Assembly: GCA_016287565.1 (NCBI GenBank)
Contig: JAEFAM010000009.1
Location: 1-49,969 of the forward strand
DNA from: Clostridia bacterium
GTDB lineage: Bacteria; Bacillota; Clostridia; UBA1212; UBA1255
Length of the DNA stretch: 49,969 nucleotides
Direction of reading: 5' to 3'
The position numbers and the translations under genes are program-made. The notes beneath the pieces were generated by a model. The model did no database searches and had not been told where the DNA came from. It was given only the letters and a program-made list of their open reading frames with translations. Shown piece after piece: positions 25,076-34,361 of the stretch; position 1 is the first letter of the stretch, and the number at the start of each line of letters is the position of its first letter.

Positions 25076-25570
25076 TCAGTTTTCCGCGGTTTTTATGTCC
25101 TTGATCACGTATCTGGATTCGCCTGCGGGTGTCTTTACGGTTATCTTTTCGCCTTTGGAGCGGCCCAGTATGGCGGCGCCCACGGGGGACTCGTTGGAGA
25201 TCTTGCCGTTCAAAGGATCGGCTTCGGAAGAACCGACAAGGTAGAATTCGTCTTCTTCGTCGAAGTCGCAGTCGTACAGTACGACGACGTGACCCATCTT
25301 TACGGTGCTGGTATCCGAATCTTCGTCGATCAGCACGTAGTTGGAAAGGATCGCTTCGATCCTGGCTTTTTCGGCCTCGTTCTCGCGCTGGGCTTCCTTG
25401 GCTTCGTCGTATTCGGAGTTCTCGGAAAGGTCTCCGAAACCTCTGGCTATTTCAAGGCGGTTTGCGATCTCGATGGTCTTTTCGCCCTTGAGATAATCTA
25501 AAAGTTCCTGATAATGCTGAAGTCCTGCTTTGGTAAGATGTGTGGGTTTCTCTTTTTTCTTTTCGCTCAT
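25076..25570 (-). CDS. greA: Transcription elongation factor GreA
   Basis: A 164-residue GreA. The N-terminal coiled coil spans about residues 12-80. Its tip, LEIARGFGDLSENSEYDEAK, includes the acidic residues inserted into the RNA polymerase secondary channel to stimulate cleavage of backtracked RNA. The C-terminal FKBP-like domain has SSEADPLNGKISNESPVGAAIL. Length is normal. ATG 25570 has AAGGA upstream. It sits between guaB and lysS on the same strand with short gaps (31 and 88 bases), so the three may form one operon. Confidence 0.95.
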   Translation of the reverse strand: MSEKKKEKPTHLTKAGLQHYQELLDYLKGEKTIEIANRLEIARGFGDLSENSEYDEAKEAQRENEAEKARIEAILSNYVLIDEDSDTSTVKMGHVVVLYDCDFDEEDEFYLVGSSEADPLNGKISNESPVGAAILGRSKGEKITVKTPAGESRYVIKDIKTAEN

Positions 25571-25601
25571 TTGATCAGATCCTTCTTGCTCTTTTTACGG
25601 T

Positions 25602-27110
25602 TTATTTAACGGGTGTGACGTTTTTGTCCTTAAGAATGACGTCGTGTGCGCCGCCTTCTATGATACTGGTGGAAGATACTCTCGTGAGCCTGGCTTCCTT
25701 GTGGAGGGAGGGGATGTCCTTCACGCCAATGTTGCACATGGTGGAACGGATCTTGCCGAGGGTCATATCCAGGTTGTCCCTGAGAGATCCGGCGTAAGGT
25801 ACGTAGGAGTCGACGCCTTCCTCGAAGGAGAGCTTGGCGTTTCCGCCCATATCGTAGCGCTGCCAGTTGCGGGCTCTGTTGGAGCCTTCGCCCCAGTACT
25901 CTTTGTAGTAGTTTCCGCCGATGTTGATCTTGTTGGAGGGGCTTTCGTCGAACCGGGCGAAATATCTGCCCATCATACAGAAGTCCGCGCCCATTGCCAG
26001 CGCCAGCGTCAGGTGGTAGTCGTGAACGATGCCGCCGTCGGAGCAGAGGGGAACGTAAATACCGGTGTCTTTAAGATACTGCTCTCTGGCTTTGTTGACC
26101 TCGATCACTGCTGTGGCCTGGCCGCGTCCGATGCCTTTCTGCTCTCTGGTGATGCAGATGGAACCGCCGCCTATGCCTATCTTCACGAAATCGGCGCCGC
26201 AGTCCGCCAGGTACTTGAAGGAGTCGCCGTCGACCACGTTTCCGGCGCCGACCTTGACCCTGCCGTTGTACTCGGTCTTGATCCATTCCAGCGTGTCTTT
26301 CTGCCACTCTGAATAGCCTTCGGAAGAGTCGATGCACAGCACGTCAACTCCGGCGTTCACCAGTTCGGGCACGCGCTCTTTATAGTCTCGCGAGTTGATG
26401 CCGGCGCCCACCATATAGCGCTTGCTCTCGTCAAGGAGCTCCAGGGGATTCTCTTTATGGGAATCGTAGTCCTTGCGGAACACGAAATTCTTAAGCTTCC
26501 GGTTCTTGTCTATGATCGGGAGGCAGTTGAGCTTGTTTTCCCAGATGATGTCGTTGGCCAGCTTAAGGGAGACGTTCTCGTCGCCGCACACCAGATTCTC
26601 GAAGGGAGTCATGAACTCTTTAACCTTCAGGCTGAGATCCATGCGGCTGACGCGGTAATCCCTGCTGGTGACGATGCCCATGAGCGTTCCGTGAGGCGTG
26701 CCGTCGTCTGTGATGGCGATGGTGGAGTGGCCTTTCTCGTTCTTCAGCCTGAGCACGTCTTCCAGAGTGTCGTCTGGCTTAAGATTCGAGTCGCTGATAA
26801 CGAAGCCGGATTTGTACTTCTTTACTCTCGATACCATTTCCGCCTGGCTGTCGATGGGCTGCGAAACGAATATTAACGACAATCCTCCGCACTTGGCGAG
26901 AGCGATAGCCATCTTATCGTCCGATACTGCCTGCATAACGGCGGAAACGAGGGGGATGTTGATGGAAAGGGGAGAAGTTTCGCCTTCTTTGAATCTTACC
27001 AGGGGAGTCTTCAAAGAGACGTTGGCAGGTGTACAGTCTTTTTTCGTAAGTCCCGGTAAAAACAGATATTCGCTGAACGTGTAAGACGGTTCGTCATAAA
27101 TAAAGGCCAT
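25602..27110 (-). CDS. guaB: IMP dehydrogenase
   Basis: Oxidises IMP to XMP with NAD, the committed step of guanine nucleotide synthesis. The 502 residues start [24 protein letters not shown]-domain pair is inserted at about 100-220. The active-site loop [10 protein letters not shown] carries catalytic Cys319 and is followed by [15 protein letters not shown], a variant of the usual GSICTTR segment that I recall from Bacteroides-type IMPDHs. I chose ATG 27110 because AAGGAGG lies 6-7 bases upstream and the promoter lies between it and the longer ORF start. It is transcribed toward greA. Confidence 0.93.
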   Translation of the reverse strand: MAFIYDEPSYTFSEYLFLPGLTKKDCTPANVSLKTPLVRFKEGETSPLSINIPLVSAVMQAVSDDKMAIALAKCGGLSLIFVSQPIDSQAEMVSRVKKYKSGFVISDSNLKPDDTLEDVLRLKNEKGHSTIAITDDGTPHGTLMGIVTSRDYRVSRMDLSLKVKEFMTPFENLVCGDENVSLKLANDIIWENKLNCLPIIDKNRKLKNFVFRKDYDSHKENPLELLDESKRYMVGAGINSRDYKERVPELVNAGVDVLCIDSSEGYSEWQKDTLEWIKTEYNGRVKVGAGNVVDGDSFKYLADCGADFVKIGIGGGSICITREQKGIGRGQATAVIEVNKAREQYLKDTGIYVPLCSDGGIVHDYHLTLALAMGADFCMMGRYFARFDESPSNKINIGGNYYKEYWGEGSNRARNWQRYDMGGNAKLSFEEGVDSYVPYAGSLRDNLDMTLGKIRSTMCNIGVKDIPSLHKEARLTRVSSTSIIEGGAHDVILKDKNVTPVK

Positions 27111-27122
27111 AGTACCCTCCTT

Positions 27123-27138
27123 GCAAATATATATTTGC
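27123..27138. promoter_or_regulatory. Perfect 16-bp palindrome in the guaB leader
   Basis: GCAAATATATATTTGC reads the same on both strands and lies between the guaB -10 box and ribosome-binding site. Position and symmetry suit an operator for a dimeric repressor. It does not look like the known PurR box, so the regulator is unknown. Confidence 0.5.
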
Positions 27139-27144
27139 TTATAG

Positions 27145-27173
27145 ATTATACTTGTTTTTATTGTCCGCGTCAA
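27145..27173 (-). promoter_or_regulatory. guaB promoter
   Basis: TTGACG (27168-27173), 17 bases, TATAAT (27145-27150) on the minus strand. The -35 box overlaps the stop codon of the P-type ATPase gene. A perfect palindrome lies just downstream at 27123-27138. Confidence 0.8.
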
Positions 27174-30100
27174 TCTCGCTTTTTGTCCTGGCCGCGATCG
27201 TAATTTGCGCGTACGATCAGCGCTCCGGCAACGTACATCAGCGAGTTCAGCAAAAGGACGATATTGTCGATCACGAGCAGCACGCTGCCCCGGGCGAATA
27301 TGCCGCTGACGCCTGTGGTGATCAGTGAGATCACGGTCATTCCCAGAAGTATCATGCCCATAACGAAGGCGATTTTTACCGTCTTCTTAAGAGGGTCTTT
27401 CCACAGGACGTATCCGACAATACCGATGGCGAAATGAAGCACTATCTGGAGTATCGAGACGGCCATACTGAAGCCGCCTGCGAAGCCTATGGAGCGGCCG
27501 GGCTCGTGAAGCTCCGGAAGGTTGTTGAGTAGCTCTATAAATGCCACTATAGACCAGATCACCAGCACTATGCCGGAGGCAAGCATCAGCCTTCTGCCAA
27601 TCCGCCAGGCCCTGCCTTCCTTCAGGTTTTTGAATTCCTTTCTGGCGTAGTTTTCCGCCGCGAACATAATGAGTATGAAGGCGGGGATCGCCACGTACAG
27701 GAACACGCGCAGCAGTATGAAGTTATTGCTGTCCGCAGCGAAATCGTTCAGCACCTGTGAATTCCAGGGCCTGAACATCTCACGGATCAGCTGCGAATCG
27801 AATATGGTCTGTCCCGCTGCGGCGTCGAACCTGATCATATCGGCGCCCACGGTCCTGCCTCCTACGTAGGAACTGGGGACCAGAAGCCCCAGAAAGGCCG
27901 AGACGAACACTACCGCGCCAAGCGTGAAAACTCTGTATTTGTTGAATGGCAGGCAGGTGGCGAACAGTACCACGATGCCGGAGACGGTCATCATCACGGT
28001 CATCATCGTGGCAACGTTGCCGTCCTGGATGAACGGGGCGGCGCCCTGGGCTTTGGGAAGCACGTTGAACAGCACCGGCGTCAATATCGCCACCGCCGCC
28101 AGCACTCCCGCGGCAACCGATTTGGATACGATGTTTTTCATAAACGAACCCTTTATAGGATTCCGCCTGGGCTCCAGAGATATCAGGAAACCGCCGGTGC
28201 CGATCACCGCCGCTTCCAGCATGTAAACGTTCTCCACGTTGTACCACATCTGGCCCTTGGACAGCGGGATCAGGGCGAACGCCAGAATGATCACGGCAAT
28301 GGATTTCATCAGGTAGAGCACAGCGGTCTTCTGGATGTTCCCGATCACCCGGCGGCCCTCTCCCACGACCTCTTTAAGGTGGGAGAAGTCGTTGTCCAGC
28401 AGTACCACGTCGGAGCAGGATTTGGCGGCTTCCGTGGCCTTGGCGAAGGTAATGGAGGAGTCGGACCTGCGAAGCGCGAGGATGTCGTTGACGCCGTCGC
28501 CGGTCATCGCCACTTTGTGCCCCTTTGCCTGGAGCGCCTTTACGAGCGCTTCTTTCTGCTCCGGGGAGACTCTGGCGAAGATCGTATACTCTTCTGCGAG
28601 TTCGGGGATCTTTTCGAGAGGCACGCCCGCAAGAGAAACGTATTTGTCCGCGTTGTCGATGCCGCACATCTGGGCGATCTTGCTTACGGTAAGAGGGTTG
28701 TCGCCGGAAATGACCTTGACTTCCACGTGGTTTTCCTTGAAGAATCTCAGCGTGTCGGGAGCGGTGTCACGGATGTGGTCTTCAATGGCGAAGAACGCAG
28801 CGGGCTCGCCGTCGACGGTGAGCGCCAGCACGCGCTTGCCCTCTTTAGCGCATTCGGTGGAATAATCCAGGCGGCTGTCGTCGGGAGAAAGCAGGTATTC
28901 CGGCGCCCCCATCAGTACCTTTCTTCCGTCCCTGTAAACGAAGCCGGAACATTTGGCCTGGCTGGAGAAGGGAATAGTCTCGCTGACCATTTCCGCAGCG
29001 TTCACTACCGTGCCGAACCGCTGGTATACGGCTTCCATCGTGGCGTTCCTGTCGCCGGCCAGGGCGGTCAGAACAGCGGCGTGCTGCCGGATCTCTTCAA
29101 GAGGCACGAAAGCTTTAACGTCCGTCACGGTCATGGTCCCGTCGGTGAGCGTGCCTGTCTTGTCGAGGCAGACGATATCTACTCTAGACAGGTTTTCGAG
29201 GGAATACAGTTCCTGTACCAGCGTCTTATTTTTAGAAAGCTGGGCAATGGATATCACCAGTGCCACCGAGGTGGTGAGCACCAGCCCGGAAGGGATTATT
29301 CCGATGCCGAAGGATCCGCCGGTCAACAATATCAGCGCCCAGGTGAACGGGTCTTTTAGATCCAGCGCCTGCTCGGTGCCCCATACGGCAGGATCACCGC
29401 CGGTGGCCTTGATCTTCATTGCCAGGGTGACGAATACCGTGACAAGCACGCCGACGAGTATGACGGAAAGCACTTTTATGATCCTGGTGACGGTGGTCAT
29501 CAGCTCCGATTTATGGCGGGAACCGCCTTTGACCTTCTTGGACAATCCCGCAGCGTATGTGTCGTCTCCCACGAACACCGCCCGGCCTTTGCCGCTGCCT
29601 ATGATGACGGAGGAGCCGGACAAAATCCTGTCTCCTGGCACTTTCTTGATATAATCCGATTCGCCGGTAAGCATTGATTCGTCAACCGAAACTTCGCCTT
29701 CCAGCAGGTCGATGTCAGCCGTGGCCTGGTCGCCGGCGGACAGGTAAACCACGTCGTCCAGCACGATCTCTTCCGCGTCCACCGTCCTCAGTTCTCCGTC
29801 TCTTACGACCTTGCTCTTCGTGGCCGTGACGATCCTGAGCTTCTTAATGACTTTGTAACTGTGTATCTCCTGGATGGAACCCATAGCCACGTTCATGACG
29901 GCGGGGATCAGGAAAACGAATTTGGAAAAGCCGAAATACTTGCCCGCCACGTCGGAACGGCCGGTCAGGCAGAAATAGATGATGAAGCCGATGAAGATGG
30001 CGGCGATGATGAACAGGATGGCGTTGAAGAAAGTAAATACGTTGCGCGCTATGATGCTTCCGGGGGTCTTCCAGTTGGGGTCGGTCACTTCGTTGACGTA

Positions 30101-30199
30101 TCCGTTTTCTATCCGTTCCCGGACCTGCGATTCGCTGAGTCCCACGTCCGCAGGGGCGTTGACCCGCTCCAGGTTTATTTTTTCTGCTTTTTTATCCAT
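27170..30199 (-). CDS. CtpE-like P-type cation-transporting ATPase
   Basis: A 1009-residue P-type ATPase of the HAD-IC type that pumps cations across the cytoplasmic membrane. It contains the actuator motif LTGES, the phosphorylation motif CLDKTGTLT (Asp346), and the hinge [12 protein letters not shown]. The fourth membrane helix reads [15 protein letters not shown], closest to the CtpE group (the mycobacterial CtpE is a calcium transporter). It has Ser where many relatives have Glu (IPEGL), so ion choice may differ. The C-terminus has extra membrane helices and a hydrophilic loop near 790-850. ATG 30199 has AGGAAGG upstream. It has its own promoter overlapping the terminator of the preceding gene. 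Confidence 0.88.
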   Translation of the reverse strand: MDKKAEKINLERVNAPADVGLSESQVRERIENGYVNEVTDPNWKTPGSIIARNVFTFFNAILFIIAAIFIGFIIYFCLTGRSDVAGKYFGFSKFVFLIPAVMNVAMGSIQEIHSYKVIKKLRIVTATKSKVVRDGELRTVDAEEIVLDDVVYLSAGDQATADIDLLEGEVSVDESMLTGESDYIKKVPGDRILSGSSVIIGSGKGRAVFVGDDTYAAGLSKKVKGGSRHKSELMTTVTRIIKVLSVILVGVLVTVFVTLAMKIKATGGDPAVWGTEQALDLKDPFTWALILLTGGSFGIGIIPSGLVLTTSVALVISIAQLSKNKTLVQELYSLENLSRVDIVCLDKTGTLTDGTMTVTDVKAFVPLEEIRQHAAVLTALAGDRNATMEAVYQRFGTVVNAAEMVSETIPFSSQAKCSGFVYRDGRKVLMGAPEYLLSPDDSRLDYSTECAKEGKRVLALTVDGEPAAFFAIEDHIRDTAPDTLRFFKENHVEVKVISGDNPLTVSKIAQMCGIDNADKYVSLAGVPLEKIPELAEEYTIFARVSPEQKEALVKALQAKGHKVAMTGDGVNDILALRRSDSSITFAKATEAAKSCSDVVLLDNDFSHLKEVVGEGRRVIGNIQKTAVLYLMKSIAVIILAFALIPLSKGQMWYNVENVYMLEAAVIGTGGFLISLEPRRNPIKGSFMKNIVSKSVAAGVLAAVAILTPVLFNVLPKAQGAAPFIQDGNVATMMTVMMTVSGIVVLFATCLPFNKYRVFTLGAVVFVSAFLGLLVPSSYVGGRTVGADMIRFDAAAGQTIFDSQLIREMFRPWNSQVLNDFAADSNNFILLRVFLYVAIPAFILIMFAAENYARKEFKNLKEGRAWRIGRRLMLASGIVLVIWSIVAFIELLNNLPELHEPGRSIGFAGGFSMAVSILQIVLHFAIGIVGYVLWKDPLKKTVKIAFVMGMILLGMTVISLITTGVSGIFARGSVLLVIDNIVLLLNSLMYVAGALIVRANYDRGQDKKRD

Positions 30200-30237
30200 A
30201 TCGGACCTTCCTGTCTCAAATCATTTAAGGCAAGTGG

Positions 30238-30266
30238 ATTTTAATATAAAACGGCCGGATTTTCAA
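30238..30266 (-). promoter_or_regulatory. Promoter of the P-type ATPase gene
   Basis: TTGAAA (30261-30266), 17 bases, TAAAAT (30238-30243) on the minus strand. The -35 box lies in the loop of the upstream gene's terminator hairpin. Confidence 0.6.
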
Positions 30267-30277
30267 GTTGTCCGGCC
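30243..30277 (-). terminator. Terminator of the Eis-like acetyltransferase gene
   Basis: Minus-strand GGCCGGA (30271-30277), an 11-base loop, TCCGGCC (30253-30259), then GTTTTATATT. The T-tract is interrupted, so strength is uncertain. Confidence 0.6.
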
Positions 30278-30304
30278 CGGGAAAAGTACGATTTCAAAAC
30301 GTGC

Positions 30305-31408
30305 TCAGAAGTGCTCGAACCAGCCGTTGATCTGTTTCGGAAAGGCGTCCAGCACCTTGTAAGAAGTGTCCGTGACCGTGACGCCGGGAAGGTAAGCGGC
30401 GGTATCTGGATCATACGAGTCATACCCGAATATAAGCTTTGAGAGCGCCTGGGGGGACAATATGATGTCCGGACAGGCATTTTCTACGTCAACTCTTTTT
30501 ACTTTACACCCTCCGTCTCCGTCAACTTCCACAGAGAACGTTCCTCCGATCCCGGGATCTCCGTCGTTCACTCTCAGCGTGAAGCGGCCGCTGCCGGGCC
30601 TGTATCTTGCCATCGACAGCGCTTTTTCCGTATCGAGTACTTTAGCCATTATATCCGGCCTCAGCACGTATTCCGTATGCATATAATTTTTCAAAAACGA
30701 ATCCAGCTCCGGCAACGGTCCCGCGTCGCACACGGTCACTTTTTCCTGCTCGCCTTCGAACATGCGCAGGAAACCCAGAACCTTCGTCAAAGCATCGGGT
30801 GACAGGAAGCCGAGCTGCCGCAGGAACAGTCCGTCGGGATCGCAGCGGTTCACGCCGTCGAAATGCTTTAAATTGTCCAGCTTCACGTGACCTGTTATCT
30901 TATCTCCCTCCAGGAGCACGTACGTTCCCTTAAGGTCGATATTGTCCGCATATTGCCGGAAGAAAAGATTCCGGTTCTTTGAAAAAGCGTCGAAATATTC
31001 GATATATGCGGGGACGAGGTCCGTTGTCAGCGGCTTCATATCCCGGAAGTACGGCACGAAGCTGATGGCGCTTAGTGGGAATGATATTACGAGTGTATCG
31101 CTGACTCGCTCGTAGCCGAACTTTCTGTAGTACGAGAAGGAGAAAGGGTGCAGGATGGCTATGGAGACGCCGTTTTGCAGGGCGAATTTTTCGCCTTCGG
31201 CCATCATTTTTCTCACCAGCCCTATTCTTCTGAACTGCGGTTTCGTCTCGAGGCCGCACAAAGTCAGTACCTGAACGTACCGTCCTCCGAAACGCACGTG
31301 GCGCAGCAGGAACGTTCCTGACGACATTATTTCTCCGTCCCCGGAAACGGCTTTTATTTCGAGCGATCCGGCTTTTTCGTCATTTTTTTTTTCCATGCGG
31401 ATATCCAT
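30305..31408 (-). CDS. Eis-like GNAT acetyltransferase with SCP2-like C-terminus
   Basis: A 367-residue protein with the layout of the Eis family of acetyl-CoA-dependent N-acetyltransferases. An N-terminal GNAT domain carries the acetyl-CoA loop ETKPQFRRIGLVRKMM; next comes IAILHPFSFSYYRKFGYERVSD, highly typical of Eis relatives. A second degenerate GNAT domain follows, and the last ~110 residues form a sterol-carrier-like domain (FTLRVNDGDPGIGGTFSVEV). Eis proteins acetylate amines such as aminoglycosides or protein lysines; the substrate here is unknown. ATG 31408 has GGAG 9 bases upstream. It lies downstream of the DUF1295-GH25 gene on the same strand. Confidence 0.85.
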   Translation of the reverse strand: MDIRMEKKNDEKAGSLEIKAVSGDGEIMSSGTFLLRHVRFGGRYVQVLTLCGLETKPQFRRIGLVRKMMAEGEKFALQNGVSIAILHPFSFSYYRKFGYERVSDTLVISFPLSAISFVPYFRDMKPLTTDLVPAYIEYFDAFSKNRNLFFRQYADNIDLKGTYVLLEGDKITGHVKLDNLKHFDGVNRCDPDGLFLRQLGFLSPDALTKVLGFLRMFEGEQEKVTVCDAGPLPELDSFLKNYMHTEYVLRPDIMAKVLDTEKALSMARYRPGSGRFTLRVNDGDPGIGGTFSVEVDGDGGCKVKRVDVENACPDIILSPQALSKLIFGYDSYDPDTAAYLPGVTVTDTSYKVLDAFPKQINGWFEHF

Positions 31409-31478
31409 TTGAACAGCTCCTTTTTTGATCTTCCGGAGGCACGGCCACCCTTGACCCGGCATGCCCGAAACGACCGGA

Positions 31479-32720
31479 TCACTCGTCCGGATACGCTCCG
31501 AACTCTTCGGCGGTCCCGTTGAAAACGTTCATATCCACGTAACGTTCCTGTCCGGCGTACCCTTTAAGTACGTGCCTGTTGGAATATTGCCAGAAAGTCC
31601 AGTCTGCCGCCTCGGGAACGGGTGAGTATACGCTCCTGTACCACAGATCGCAATCGTCGAAACCGCCTTTCACGATGGTCTCGTAAGACGCCTGATCCAC
31701 GTATATCACAGGCCTCATCCCGTATTCCGACGTCAACTCATCCACCAGGTCTCTAAGCTCTTTTTTGATCTGATCTGCGTCAATATCTTTTACCGACCTG
31801 AACGCGCCGTAATATTCCACGTCGATCACGGGAGGCAGCATTCCGTCAACTCTCTTCACGGCATTGCGGAAGTTTTCCGCCTGCTTAAGGCCGGAAGATT
31901 CGAAACTGAAAAAGTGGTACGCGCCGATCCTGAGCCCTGTACCCGAAGCATCGGCCCAGTTGGCCTCGAAATTCGGGTCAACGTACGCAGATCCCTCCGT
32001 GGCCTTTATGAAAGCGAAAGCGATGCCCTCTTCTGAAAGCGTCTGCCAGTCGACCTCGCCTTGATACCGTGAAACGTCGACGCCCCTTACGGGATACGTA
32101 TTCCTGTCCGGACAATTAAAATGAAGGACGCCGAAATAGAACAGGGCCGCCAGTACTCCCGCAGCTGCAACTACAAGTATAATGGCGGATATAAAGATCG
32201 CTTTCGCCTTTTTATTGCCCTGCTTTTTGGGAGGCAGCAACAGCAGCATCGACGTTTTCTGTTTATATTCTTCGTAATCCTTGCGCCGCTCCGAGTTGTG
32301 CTTTTCCATCATAGGTATCGATACCGTCAGGAATACGGCGATGATGCCCAGAAAGCCAAGGCCCATGTACCATTTTTCGGGGCAGAGCGCCAGGAAATAC
32401 AGGTACATGCCTGTCCAGAAAGACATCTCGCCAAGATAGTTGGGGTGGCGGGAATATTGCCACACCGATATGTCGCAGGTCCGGTTTTCACCTTTGTGTT
32501 CTCTTAAGAATCTGTGTATCGCCCTGTCGGATACGAATTCGAGGACCACCGCCCCTGCCATCACCGCGATGCCGATAACAGAAAGAGGCGCGAAAATGCT
32601 GCGGCGGATGGAGAAGAAGCCGCTGACCAGCCCCAGGTACACCACCACCGTCGGCATCAGCTGTAGCCCGAAAAAGCTGAGCAGCTGGAATAATACCGGA
32701 GGCAGTTTCTCCCTGTACAT
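31479..32720 (-). CDS. C-terminal part of a DUF1295 membrane enzyme fused to GH25 lysozyme
   Basis: A 413-residue open frame. Residues 1 to about 172 are the C-terminal part of a DUF1295 (steroid 5-alpha-reductase/ICMT-like) membrane protein: WQYSRHPNYLGEMSFWTG and the closing ERRKDYEEYKQKTSMLLLLPPKK. A new membrane helix (about 178-200) leads into a GH25 muramidase: RGVDVSRYQGEVDW, AFIKATEGSAY, and the catalytic acidic pair in VIDVEYYG. The GH25 part would face outward and cleave the peptidoglycan glycan strand. ATG 32720 (MYREKLP) has no ribosome-binding site. Upstream in the same frame is the N-terminal half of the DUF1295 protein, cut off only by the TAG at 32754-32756, so this is probably the 3' part of one broken or read-through gene. 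Confidence 0.82.
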   Translation of the reverse strand: MYREKLPPVLFQLLSFFGLQLMPTVVVYLGLVSGFFSIRRSIFAPLSVIGIAVMAGAVVLEFVSDRAIHRFLREHKGENRTCDISVWQYSRHPNYLGEMSFWTGMYLYFLALCPEKWYMGLGFLGIIAVFLTVSIPMMEKHNSERRKDYEEYKQKTSMLLLLPPKKQGNKKAKAIFISAIILVVAAAGVLAALFYFGVLHFNCPDRNTYPVRGVDVSRYQGEVDWQTLSEEGIAFAFIKATEGSAYVDPNFEANWADASGTGLRIGAYHFFSFESSGLKQAENFRNAVKRVDGMLPPVIDVEYYGAFRSVKDIDADQIKKELRDLVDELTSEYGMRPVIYVDQASYETIVKGGFDDCDLWYRSVYSPVPEAADWTFWQYSNRHVLKGYAGQERYVDMNVFNGTAEEFGAYPDE

Positions 32721-32753
32721 ACGGTAGCGCCAGTCCTCGCATCCAAGCCCTTT

Positions 32754-33122
32754 CTAGGTGGCAAGCCAGTTGCCGGTGAGGCGAACCGACCAGATGAGCA
32801 CGAGCAATAAAATGATCGCGGAGTTTACGTTCCAGAGCCTGTATTTGATCATTGCCGCGGTGACCATCACCGGGGGAGCCACGCTCCAGTAGGGATCGTA
32901 TATGGAAACGTCGGAAAAGATCAGCGTGAATATATAAATGACCGCCGTTGCCGATAACGTGAACAGCGCTTCTGCGGCGAACAGGTCATCCACCAGAATG
33001 AAAGGGACGATCCCGATGCCGAATCCCAGAAGATATGCGGCCGCGTCGATAGACAGGCCTTTTCTGAACAGGTCCGGTCTGACGCTTTTTTCAACGTGAT
33101 TTGTCTGTTTTCCGGTTTTCAT
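32754..33122 (-). pseudogene. N-terminal part of the DUF1295 gene, ending at an in-frame amber codon
   Basis: A 122-residue frame from ATG 33122 (GGAGAGATCT upstream) to TAG 32754-32756. It holds the first membrane helices of a DUF1295 protein, including SIYDPYWSVAPPVMV and SVRLTGNWLAT. Intact relatives continue TGNWxxxWKGLGxEDWRYRMYREK; here, right after the TAG, the same frame continues KGLGCEDWRYRMYREK. The TAG therefore stands where TGG (Trp) is expected, a single G-to-A change on the coding strand. Either the gene is broken by a nonsense mutation, or the codon is suppressed. Membrane topology would be truncated without readthrough. Confidence 0.75.
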
Positions 33123-33166
33123 AGATCTCTCCTTCGCTTTTTCCGCCGACGTTTTTCTCGCGGCTT

Positions 33167-33763
33167 TCAGAGTTTGCGCGCAGCCTGCCTGATCGCCTCG
33201 GCGACCTGTTCGGCGCAGCGGCGGTAACCCGTTTCGGTAAGATGCAAAAGGTCGGGGCATTTGTAGAAATATTTGTCCTTCAGGCAGAGAGAGTAGAGGT
33301 CGTTGACCTGCACGCCTTCGCTGTTCATAAATTTGACCGCCGCGTCGTTGTACCTGACGACCCACTCGTTTTTATAGTTGCTGACGGCGCCTTTTTCAGA
33401 TGCGATCCCGGCTCCGAGTTCTTTGGGCAGTATGGGAACGGTGGTGGCAAATATGGGTATCGCACCGTTTTTGCGTATCTCAGCCAGAATGCGGCCGAGG
33501 AAATGTACGTATTCGTCAACGGGATGTATGGCGTCTGTCATGGGCCATTCTTCGTTCATATCCCAGTATCCGTTGTTCCAGTGGACAACGTCGAAATGCC
33601 CCTGATCCTTGAAAAACTGGTTGGCCTGCCAGAGCGTATAAGCGGCGAAGCGGCCGTTGTCGAAATCGTCGTAGACCACTTCGAATTCGCCCTCGAGCAT
33701 CTCTTTTACGTATTCGTCGTATCCCATCCGGATGGAATCTCCCAGCAGCAGTACTCTTTTCAT
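33167..33763 (-). CDS. SGNH/GDSL-type hydrolase
   Basis: A 198-residue esterase-like hydrolase. Block I is VLLLGDSIRMGY with the nucleophile Ser in GDS near residue 9. The block III segment is WNNGYWDM, and the catalytic Asp-His pair is in DLLHLTETGYRRCAEQVAEAI near the C-terminus. Without a signal peptide it is likely cytoplasmic; substrates of such proteins are often acyl or acetyl esters of carbohydrates. ATG 33763 has GGAGG upstream. It lies 44 bases before the DUF1295 gene and follows the chromate transporter pair on the same strand. Confidence 0.85.
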   Translation of the reverse strand: MKRVLLLGDSIRMGYDEYVKEMLEGEFEVVYDDFDNGRFAAYTLWQANQFFKDQGHFDVVHWNNGYWDMNEEWPMTDAIHPVDEYVHFLGRILAEIRKNGAIPIFATTVPILPKELGAGIASEKGAVSNYKNEWVVRYNDAAVKFMNSEGVQVNDLYSLCLKDKYFYKCPDLLHLTETGYRRCAEQVAEAIRQAARKL

Positions 33764-33797
33764 ATTTCGTTCCTCCGTTTCGATCAGGACCCGTTTA

Positions 33798-34361
33798 TTA
33801 CCAGCCGTATGCCAGTACCCCCGCGGCTCCCGCAACACATATCAAAAGTATGGGAGACATCCGCTTTTTAGATATCGTTCTCCATACTAAATACACCGCC
33901 GTCAATGCGATCGTCAATATGACCGCCTTATAGTCCGGCGAAAATTCCGTAACGCCGCCGAAACAGCATCTTAGCACCATCCAGACGCCTGTGGCAAGTA
34001 TCATTCCGGTGACGCAGGCGGTCAATACGCCGATCACCGTTTTGTATATGCCGCGGGAGGCAAGATTTTTCAAGAGAAGCGTCAACAATACCACTATCAG
34101 GAAAGCGGGAAGCGTCACCGCCAGCGTGGCAACGATCGCGCCTGGAACGCCTGCCTTGACGCTGCCAACGTACGTGGCCATATTGACCATAATTGGTCCC
34201 GGGGTGCTCTCGCTGACGGCGATCATATATGAAAGCTTTTCTTCTTCCAGCCATCCGAACTGAAGCACCACGTCCCTTATGAGAGGGATCGCCCCGTAGG
34301 CGCCTCCGAAAGAAAACAGCCCTATCTCGAGAAAACCGATCAACAGTTCCAGGAGGATCAT
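33798..34361 (-). CDS. Chromate transporter subunit (short-chain ChrA), second gene
   Basis: A 187-residue membrane protein of the CHR family, short-chain type. It has GLFSFGGAYGAIPLIRD and SESTPGPIMVNMATYVG, the latter being the family's central motif. Short-chain members come as gene pairs encoding the two halves of the transporter. Its ATG overlaps the stop of the first subunit gene by 4 bases (34358-34361), indicating translational coupling. The substrate may be chromate or another oxyanion; many of these pairs have unproven function. Confidence 0.88.
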   Translation of the reverse strand: MILLELLIGFLEIGLFSFGGAYGAIPLIRDVVLQFGWLEEEKLSYMIAVSESTPGPIMVNMATYVGSVKAGVPGAIVATLAVTLPAFLIVVLLTLLLKNLASRGIYKTVIGVLTACVTGMILATGVWMVLRCCFGGVTEFSPDYKAVILTIALTAVYLVWRTISKKRMSPILLICVAGAAGVLAYGW

